Of a stretch of 41,771 nucleotides of DNA, positions 36,277 to 41,771 are shown one piece after another. Source of the stretch: Actinomadura chibensis NBRC 106107 (GTDB lineage: Bacteria > Actinomycetota > Actinomycetes > Streptosporangiales > Streptosporangiaceae). Position 1 is the stretch's first letter; each line of letters starts with the position of its first letter. Made by a program: the position numbers and the translations under genes. The notes under the pieces were generated by a model. It did not search any database. It saw only the letters and a program-made list of their open reading frames with translations, and was not told the DNA's origin. The DNA lies in the NCBI RefSeq assembly GCF_001552135.1, contig NZ_BCQP01000003.1, forward strand, positions 1-41,771, written 5' to 3'.

Positions 36277-36735
36277 GTGGGTTCCTACTCTCCGGCTGAG
36301 ACCGCCGAGAAGAGCGGCTTCAGCATCGACACGCTGCGTTACTACGAGAAGATCGGCCTGCTCTCGGGCATCGCGCGGAACGCGTCCGGCCGCCGCGTGT
36401 TCACCGACGACGACCTGTCCTGGCTCGAAATGCTCCGCTGCCTGCGCGGGACCGGCATGCCGATCGCCGAGATGCTCAGGTACTCCGAGCTGGCCAGGGG
36501 CGGCCCCGGCACGGTGTCGGAGCGGCTCGAACTGCTGCAGGCGCACGACCGCCGGGTCGAGGAGCAGATCGCCCTGCTGCGCGAGCAGCAGACGCGGATC
36601 AAGTGGAAGATCGGCATCTACGGCGACGCGCTCACCGGAGCCTGCTCGGCGGGGCGCGGCGAGGCCGACCTCACCGCCACCGCCGGAGCCGCGACCGGGG
36701 CCGCCGCGGAGCCCGCTACCGCAGGACGGGGTTGA
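36277..36735 (+). CDS. MerR family transcriptional regulator
   Basis: A 152-residue regulator. The winged helix-turn-helix is YSPAETAEKSGFSIDTLRYYEKIGLL, wing GIARNASGRRVFTDDDLSWLEMLRCLR, followed by the long dimerisation coiled coil RLELLQAHDRRVEEQIALLREQQTRI. The tail is Ala/Thr-rich and without a metal-site cysteine cluster (a single Cys near 127), so an organic or redox effector is likelier than metal. GTG 36277 is chosen from the promoter geometry; a longer frame runs back into the LLM gene without family features. It overlaps the convergent ABC ATPase gene by 20 bases at the 3' end. Confidence 0.92.
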   Translation: MGSYSPAETAEKSGFSIDTLRYYEKIGLLSGIARNASGRRVFTDDDLSWLEMLRCLRGTGMPIAEMLRYSELARGGPGTVSERLELLQAHDRRVEEQIALLREQQTRIKWKIGIYGDALTGACSAGRGEADLTATAGAATGAAAEPATAGRG

Positions 36736-37993
36736 CGCGCCGCCCGTCCGCGCCGAAGAACAGCACGCGGTCGAGGTCGACGGTCAGCGCGACGTGGTCG
36801 CCGCGGTTCGGCCGGTCGCCCGGGGCGATGCGGAACACGAGGTCGGACCGGCGGTGGTGGCCGGCGTGCTCCTCCTCGACCGCCTCCCCGCCCTGGTTCG
36901 GCCGGCCGAGCAGCTCGCGCACCCGGTCGCGCAGCCCGGGGCGCTCCGGCGCCGCCGGCGCGGGGCGCGGCGGGCGCCCGATCTCGGTCGCGTCCACGGT
37001 CGCGATGCCCGCCTCGGCGTAGGCGAGCCACTCGTGCCCGTGGAACTCCAGCGCGCGGACCTGCCCGGAAAGGACCGTTCCCGGGGCGGCGGGCGTCCCC
37101 GGCGCGATGGGCATGAGCGTGTCCGGGCGGATCCCCACGATGACCGACCGGCCGTGGTGGCTGATCAGCGAGGAGGCGCGCGGGTCCTCCCACGGGACGG
37201 TCAGCCGCTGCGGCCCGAAGTCGAGCAGCAGCCCCTCGCCCTCCACCGCCCAGAGCGTGGCCTGCAGCAGGTTGATCGGCGGGGAGCTGAGGAACGCGGC
37301 GACGAACACGGTCGCCGGGTCGGAGTAGATCTGCTCGGGGGTGCCGACGTCCTCCAGGACGCCGTCGCGCAGCACCGCCATCCGGTCGGCCATCGTCATG
37401 GCCTCGACCTGGTCGTGCGTGACGTAGACGGTGGTCGTGCCGCTGGAGCGCACCAGCCCGGCGATCTCGACCCGCAGCTCGGTGCGCAGGCCCGCGTCGA
37501 GGCTGGAGAGCGGCTCGTCCATGAGGAACACCGACGGCTCGCGGATCAGCGCCCGGCCGATCGCGGCGCGCTGCCGCTGGCCGCCGGACAGCGTGCGCGG
37601 CAGCCGGTCGATCATCGTGTTGATGCCGAGCGCGCGGGCCAGTTCGAGGACCTTCGCGTGCGCCTCGGCGCGGTCGTCCCCGGAGACCTCCAGGGGGAAC
37701 ATCATGTTGCCCTTGACCGTGCGGTGCGGGTAGAGCGCGCCCTCCTGGAACACCATTGCCACGTTCCGATCCCGGGGCGGGAGGTCGTTCGCGACGGACC
37801 CGTTCAGCCAGATGTCGCCGCTGGTGATCTCCTCCAGCCCGGCGATCATCCGCAGGATGGTGGACTTGCCGCACCCGGACGGCCCGAGCAGGACGAACAG
37901 CTCACCGTCGTTGATCCGCAGGCGGACGTTCCGGACGGCTTCGAACCCTCCGGGGTACACCTTGTCGACGCCGTCGAGCACTACATCCGTCAT
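36716..37993 (-). CDS. Sugar-type ABC transporter ATPase (MsiK/UgpC-like), orphan
   Basis: A 425-residue ATPase of the CUT1 sugar importer type: Walker A GPSGCGKST, Q-loop MVFQEGALYPH, signature LSGGQRQRAAIGRAL, Walker B VFLMDEPLSSLD, H-loop YVTHD. The C-terminal half is the regulatory OB/TOBE domain (VIVGIRPDTLMPI, then DLDRVLFFGADGRRV). A ~55-residue Pro/Arg/His-rich insert (IGRPPRPAPAAPERPGLRDR through EEEHAGHHRRSD) splits the TOBE part, which is not usual. No permease or binding protein is adjacent, as for MsiK, which serves several sugar systems. ATG 37993 has GGCGGA ahead; an in-frame start at 38017 is less supported. Confidence 0.88.
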   Translation of the reverse strand: MTDVVLDGVDKVYPGGFEAVRNVRLRINDGELFVLLGPSGCGKSTILRMIAGLEEITSGDIWLNGSVANDLPPRDRNVAMVFQEGALYPHRTVKGNMMFPLEVSGDDRAEAHAKVLELARALGINTMIDRLPRTLSGGQRQRAAIGRALIREPSVFLMDEPLSSLDAGLRTELRVEIAGLVRSSGTTTVYVTHDQVEAMTMADRMAVLRDGVLEDVGTPEQIYSDPATVFVAAFLSSPPINLLQATLWAVEGEGLLLDFGPQRLTVPWEDPRASSLISHHGRSVIVGIRPDTLMPIAPGTPAAPGTVLSGQVRALEFHGHEWLAYAEAGIATVDATEIGRPPRPAPAAPERPGLRDRVRELLGRPNQGGEAVEEEHAGHHRRSDLVFRIAPGDRPNRGDHVALTVDLDRVLFFGADGRRVNPVLR

Positions 37994-38111
37994 CGGTTTC
38001 CGCCTGCGTGTGAGCAAAATCTCGGCTCGTCATCACATCGTGCGCGGGGCCGTTTGTCCATAGTCGACCCGGCACGGACCGCCGTCAATCCGGCCGAGTC
38101 CGGCCACGAAA

Positions 38112-38125
38112 ACCGGAATTCCGGT
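38112..38125. promoter_or_regulatory. 14-bp perfect palindrome upstream of the ABC ATPase
   Basis: accggaattccggt lies about 120 bases upstream of the ATPase ATG in the 265-base gap shared with dnaG. It is perfectly symmetric with an AT core, like binding sites of dimeric regulators. Nothing else is obvious in this gap. Confidence 0.4.
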
Positions 38126-38245
38126 CATGTCAGGATGATCCAGACCGCTGGCCCTAAGCCGTGTCCGGCGGAGCCCGCCGGAGGCGCGGCGGGACGGGCG
38201 GTGCGCGGGTTCCGGCGCGCGGCGGCGGATGTCGTGGGCCCGCCG

Positions 38246-38251
38246 TAGACT
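38246..38251 (+). promoter_or_regulatory. -10 box for leaderless dnaG
   Basis: TAGACT ends 7 bases before GTG 38259, the standard leaderless geometry in this window. There is no clear -35. Confidence 0.55.
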
Positions 38252-38258
38252 CCTCGTC

Positions 38259-40217
38259 GTGGCAGGCAGGATTCGCAACGAGGACATCGCGCTCGTCCGC
38301 GAGCGGGCGTCCATCGACGCCGTGATCGGCGAGTACCTGCAGCTCCGCAGCGCGGGCGGCGGCAATCTCAAGGGCCTCTGCCCGTTCCACGACGAGAAGT
38401 CGCCGTCCTTCAACGTGACCCCCGCGCGCGGGCTGTACTTCTGCTTCGGCTGCGAGGCGGGCGGCGACGTCATCAAGTTCGTCCAGGAGATCGAGCACCT
38501 GACGTTCGCCGAGGCGGTGGAGCGGCTCGCGGCGCAGGCGGGCGTCCAGCTCCGCTACGAGGACGGCGGCCCCGGCCGCGGCCCCCGGCAGGACGGCGGG
38601 CAGCGCGCCCGGCTGATCGAGGCGCACAGGGCCGCCGCCGAGTACTACGCCGAGCGGCTGCGCGCGCCGGACGGCGCGATCGGCCGGGAGTTCCTGTCCG
38701 CGCGCGGCTTCGAGGCCGCCGACGCCGAGCACTTCGGGGTGGGCTTCGCGCCCCGCGAGTGGGAGGGGCTCGTCCGGCACCTGCGCGGGCGCGGCTTCGC
38801 CGACCGCGACATCGTCGCGGGCGGCCTCGCCAAGGAGGGCAGGCGCGGCCCGATGGACCGGTTCCGCGGGCGGCTGATGTGGCCGATCCGCGACCTGTCC
38901 GGCGACGTCATCGGGTTCGGCGCGCGCCGCCTCTACGAGGACGACGAAGGCCCGAAGTACCTGAACACCCCCGAGTCGCCGCTCTTCCACAAGGGCTCGG
39001 TGCTGTACGGCGCCGACCTCGCGAAGAAGGAGATCGCGCGCCGCCGCCAGGCCGTCGTGGTCGAGGGCTACACCGACGTGATGGCCTGCCACCTCGCGGG
39101 CGTCCCCACCGCCGTCGCCACCTGCGGGACGGCCTTCGGCGACGACCACATCAAGGTCCTGCGCCGCCTCCTCATGGACCAGGACGAGTTCCGCGGCGAG
39201 GTGATCTTCACCTTCGACGGCGACTCGGCCGGGCGCAAGGCGGCGCTGCGCGCGTTCGACGACGAGCAGAAGTTCGTCTCGCAGACGTTCGTCGCCGTCC
39301 AGCCGGACGGGCTCGACCCGTGCGACCTGCGCCTGCGGCACGGCGACGCGGCCGTGCGCGACCTCGTGGCGTCCCGGCTGCCGCTGTTCGAGTTCGCCGT
39401 GCGCAGCGCGATCGAGCAGCACGACCTCGACACGGTCGAGGGGCGGCTTGGCGCGCTCGACGCCGCGGCCCCCGTCGTCGCCGCCATCAAGGACCGCTCG
39501 CGCCGCCACATGTACGCGGTGAACCTCGACCGCTGGCTCGGGATCATGGACGAGCAGTTCGTGCTGCGGCGCGTCCGCGAGCTCGCGAACCGGCGGCAGG
39601 GCCGTCCCGGCCAGGGGGGCGAAAGACCCGGTAACGGACGGGCCGGAAACGGCCGTCCCGGCGGCGGCCGCGACCTCGGCGACGCCCGCGCGCAGAACGG
39701 GAACGGCGCGCCGGACGCGCCGCCGCGGCCCGCCTTCGACCCGCACGACCCGGAGGTCCAGCGGGAGCGCGAGCTGCTGAAACTCGCCGTCCAGCGGCCC
39801 GCGCTGCTCGGCCCGGCGTTCGACGACGTGCCGGCCGAGGCGTTCATCGCGCCGCCGCACGCGGCGGTGCGCACGGTGATCGCGGCGGCGGGCGGGGTGA
39901 CGGCCGCGGGCGCGGTCCAGGAATGGGTCGCGCACCTGCTGGAGGGGGCGCCGAACGACCAGGTGAGAGACCTGATCACCAAACTCGGCGTGGAACCGGC
40001 CCGGGCCGCCCAGGATTCGGACGACCGCTATGCCGTCGAACTGCTCGCCCGAATACAGGAACGCCAGCTCACCCGCATGATCGCCGACGCGAAATCTAAA
40101 CTCGGGCGGCTGAATCCGGTCGAGGCCCCCGAGGAGTACAACCGGCTCTTCGGCGATCTTGTCGCGCTTGAGCAGCAGAGACGGGTGTTGCGGGAGCGAG
40201 GGCTTGGGTCACAGTAA
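38259..40217 (+). CDS. dnaG: DNA primase
   Basis: DnaG makes RNA primers for replication with DnaB. The N-terminal zinc ribbon is CPFH at 41-44 and CFGC at 62-65 (C41, H44, C62, C65). The Toprim catalytic core has VVVEGYTDVMACHLAG and FTFDGDSAG. A Gly/Arg/Asn-rich linker (about 450-490) then leads to the C-terminal DnaB-binding domain. Total length is 652 aa. GTG 38259 is chosen by family alignment and the TAGACT box; the open frame to 38229 adds ten unsupported residues. It is followed by the sigma factor gene after 41 bases, like the E. coli dnaG-rpoD order. Confidence 0.97.
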   Translation: MAGRIRNEDIALVRERASIDAVIGEYLQLRSAGGGNLKGLCPFHDEKSPSFNVTPARGLYFCFGCEAGGDVIKFVQEIEHLTFAEAVERLAAQAGVQLRYEDGGPGRGPRQDGGQRARLIEAHRAAAEYYAERLRAPDGAIGREFLSARGFEAADAEHFGVGFAPREWEGLVRHLRGRGFADRDIVAGGLAKEGRRGPMDRFRGRLMWPIRDLSGDVIGFGARRLYEDDEGPKYLNTPESPLFHKGSVLYGADLAKKEIARRRQAVVVEGYTDVMACHLAGVPTAVATCGTAFGDDHIKVLRRLLMDQDEFRGEVIFTFDGDSAGRKAALRAFDDEQKFVSQTFVAVQPDGLDPCDLRLRHGDAAVRDLVASRLPLFEFAVRSAIEQHDLDTVEGRLGALDAAAPVVAAIKDRSRRHMYAVNLDRWLGIMDEQFVLRRVRELANRRQGRPGQGGERPGNGRAGNGRPGGGRDLGDARAQNGNGAPDAPPRPAFDPHDPEVQRERELLKLAVQRPALLGPAFDDVPAEAFIAPPHAAVRTVIAAAGGVTAAGAVQEWVAHLLEGAPNDQVRDLITKLGVEPARAAQDSDDRYAVELLARIQERQLTRMIADAKSKLGRLNPVEAPEEYNRLFGDLVALEQQRRVLRERGLGSQ

Positions 40218-40230
40218 GTCAAGAGACCGC

Positions 40231-40260
40231 AAAATGGGTCCTGTGATCTAGACCCCATTT
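40231..40260 (+). promoter_or_regulatory. Hairpin between dnaG and the sigma gene, over the TTG start
   Basis: aaatgggtc (40232-40240) pairs with gaccccattt (40251-40260) with one bulged base and a 10-base loop. The right arm contains the first two bases of the proposed TTG start, so folding could limit translation, or the hairpin could end dnaG transcription. A TGTGATCTAGA segment in the loop resembles an extended -10. Confidence 0.4.
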
Positions 40261-41434
40261 GACGCAGACTGTCTTCGTGGGCCCTTCGGTGCTGCCAAGC
40301 GAGGCGCCATCGGTTGATCAGGTGGCGGACCTCGTCGCACGCGGCAGAGAACGCGGCGGCGTGACCGTCGAGGACGTCGCTGCCGCGCTCGATCGCTCGG
40401 ACTTGCCGGACGACTCGCTGGAGCGGGTCGTCCGGATGCTCGCAGAGCAGGGGGTGGACGTACTCGAGTCTCAGCAGGAGACCGAGGACGTCGCGCGAGC
40501 GGACGAGGGAGACCTCGGCAAGCGGGCGCCGACGAGCGACCTGGTTCGGATCTACCTGAGAGAGATCGGTCGCGTACCGCTTCTAACGGCAGAAGATGAA
40601 GTAGAACTGGCGAAATCGATCGAGGCGGGACTGTTCGCCGAGGAGAAGATGGCGCAGACCGCCGTCCTCGCCCGCGGCGAGCTGCTCGACCTCGAACTGC
40701 TCTCCCGCGAGGGTGCGCGGGCGAAGCAACGCCTGATCGAGGCCAATCTCCGCCTTGTGGTCTCGATCGCGAAACGCTACGTGGGCCGGGGAATGCTGTT
40801 CCTCGACCTCATTCAGGAGGGAAATCTCGGACTGATCCGCGCGGTCGAGAAATTCGACTACACGAAGGGGTTCAAGTTCTCCACCTACGCCACCTGGTGG
40901 ATCCGGCAGGCGATCACCCGGGCGATCGCCGACCAGGCGCGCACGATCCGGATCCCGGTGCACATGGTCGAGACGATCAACAAGCTCGTCCGCGTGCAGC
41001 GGCAGATGCACCAGGACCTCGGCAGGGAGCCGAGCCCCGACGAGATCGGCCTGGAGATGGGCCTGTCGCCCGTCCGGGTCGTGGAGATCCAGCGGATCGC
41101 GCAGGAGCCGGTCTCGCTGCAGTCGCCGATCGGCGAGGAGGACTCCGACCTCGGCGACTTCATCGAGGACGCCGACGCCGTCGTCCCGATCGAGGCGGCG
41201 GCGTTCATCCTCCTCCAGGACCAGCTGGAGGACATCCTCGGCACGCTGTCGGAGCGGGAGCAGCGCATCATCCAGTTGCGCTTCGGCCTGACCGACGGGC
41301 ATCCGCGCACCCTGGAGGAGGTGGGCCGGGAGTTCGGCGTGACGAGGGAGCGGATCCGCCAGATCGAGTCGAAGACGCTCGCGAAGCTGCGCCACCCGTC
41401 CCGCGCGCAGATGCTCCGCGAGTACCTGGACTGA
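40259..41434 (+). CDS. rpoD: Principal-type RNA polymerase sigma-70 factor
   Basis: A 391-residue sigma factor with region 1.2 to 4 complete. Region 2 includes [57 protein letters not shown] (the RpoD box). Region 3 follows, and region 4.2 is [41 protein letters not shown]. The N-terminus (1-90) is short but has a region 1.1-like fold ([26 protein letters not shown]); it lacks the long Lys/Ala linker of Streptomyces HrdB, so it could be HrdA/HrdB-type principal or group 2. TTG 40259 is the first start after an in-frame TGA at 40244. GTG 40277 is an alternative. Confidence 0.93.
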   Translation: MTQTVFVGPSVLPSEAPSVDQVADLVARGRERGGVTVEDVAAALDRSDLPDDSLERVVRMLAEQGVDVLESQQETEDVARADEGDLGKRAPTSDLVRIYLREIGRVPLLTAEDEVELAKSIEAGLFAEEKMAQTAVLARGELLDLELLSREGARAKQRLIEANLRLVVSIAKRYVGRGMLFLDLIQEGNLGLIRAVEKFDYTKGFKFSTYATWWIRQAITRAIADQARTIRIPVHMVETINKLVRVQRQMHQDLGREPSPDEIGLEMGLSPVRVVEIQRIAQEPVSLQSPIGEEDSDLGDFIEDADAVVPIEAAAFILLQDQLEDILGTLSEREQRIIQLRFGLTDGHPRTLEEVGREFGVTRERIRQIESKTLAKLRHPSRAQMLREYLD

Positions 41435-41486
41435 ACCGCTGGACCGAACGGCTGGACCGAACGAGAGCGGCGCGGACGACGTCCGG

Positions 41487-41528
41487 CGCGACCGTCCTCC
41501 CGGACGCACCCCCGGGAGGACGGTCGCG
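41487..41528 (+). terminator. Sigma gene terminator
   Basis: A perfect 17-pair stem (41487-41503 with 41512-41528) and an 8-base loop, 52 bases after the sigma stop. It is the strongest hairpin in the window. Confidence 0.9.
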
Positions 41529-41599
41529 TCTCGGCCGCCCGACGCCCGTTCCGCGGCGATGCGTCGCGTTCCGTCCGGACCGTCATCTACCGTGGTGAC

Positions 41600-41771
41600 A
41601 TGCTGATCGTGACGACTGACGGCGTGGCGGGGTACGAGATCAGGAGCGTGCTCGGAGAGGTCCTCGGCTCGGCCGTGCAGGCCGACCAGGGCGCCGCGCC
41701 GCAGCCGGGGCACGGCGGGAGCAGCGCCACGTTCCGGGTGACGGGGGAGCAGCCGGTGGCGGGCCTCGCCG
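41600..41771 (+). CDS. YbjQ-like protein, N-terminal part (cut by window end)
   Basis: 57 complete codons are visible: MLIVTTDGVAGYEIRSVLGEVLGSAV matches the start of YbjQ/UPF0145 small proteins (heavy-metal-binding domain, assembled as pentamers). The following part is ADQGAAPQPGHGGSSATF, where family members usually continue with a Gly/Arg helix. It thus diverges after ~26 residues and could be a variant or only a chance-like start. TACCGT (41590-41595) gives a leaderless ATG 41600 at 6-base spacing. Confidence 0.6.
   Translation, partial: MLIVTTDGVAGYEIRSVLGEVLGSAVQADQGAAPQPGHGGSSATFRVTGEQPVAGLA

Overview
The window looks like chromosome from a high-GC actinomycete, most probably of the Thermomonosporaceae/Streptosporangiales type (Actinomadura-like). 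This rests on very GC-rich third codon positions, frequent GTG and TTG starts, many start codons lying 6-8 nt after a TANNNT -10 box (leaderless transcripts), and a largely vegetative gene set in an order that recalls Streptomyces (era, leuA, recO-uppS, zur/znu, glyS, ppdK, dgt, dnaG, a principal-type sigma factor). Genus is inference. I see no tRNA, rRNA, CRISPR, insertion sequence, integrase or phage gene, and no gene-free stretch over 300 bases.

Layout. 1-6.4 kb: the 3' end of an AfsR/SARP-like TPR regulator, era, a convergent membrane protein, a zinc-ribbon/TerB protein tightly followed by a dimethylargininase, and leuA preceded by a leucine-codon leader peptide and hairpin. 6.4-11.7 kb: a protealysin-type M4 protease with an emfourin-like inhibitor gene directly after it, recO-uppS (overlapping), an OsmC/Ohr peroxidase and a secreted thermolysin-type M4 protease. 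11.9-15.5 kb: the zinc uptake operon znuA-znuC-znuB-zur, every junction a 4-base overlap, driven by a promoter with a near-consensus Zur box and a leaderless GTG; a small DUF6703-like membrane protein and an ABM monooxygenase-like protein are divergent. 15.6-21.6 kb: a secreted DUF1906 protein, glycyl-tRNA synthetase, a His-rich secreted protein and a single-chain SecDF. 21.6-27 kb: three tandem, diverged paralogues of a membrane-anchored 'septum formation' (DUF4190-like) family sharing an 18-bp upstream element at a fixed distance from their starts, and a GH15 trehalase-like enzyme. 27.2-35.3 kb: ppdK, a DUF218 protein, dgt, a ferredoxin reductase-like flavoprotein, an MFS transporter and a GtrA protein. 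35.3-38 kb: a divergent LLM oxidoreductase/MerR regulator pair with twin palindromic operators, and an orphan sugar-type ABC ATPase. 38.3-41.8 kb: dnaG, a principal-type sigma factor ending at a strong terminator, and the start of a YbjQ-like gene.

The most interesting signals are regulatory. They are the Zur-controlled leaderless operon, the leuA attenuator, the two MerR-type promoters (TTGACC, 19-bp spacer filled by a palindrome) facing each other, the conserved element in front of the three septum-like paralogues, a palindrome over the M4 protease start, and the protease/inhibitor pair. All functional calls come from reading motifs by eye; no database search was run.
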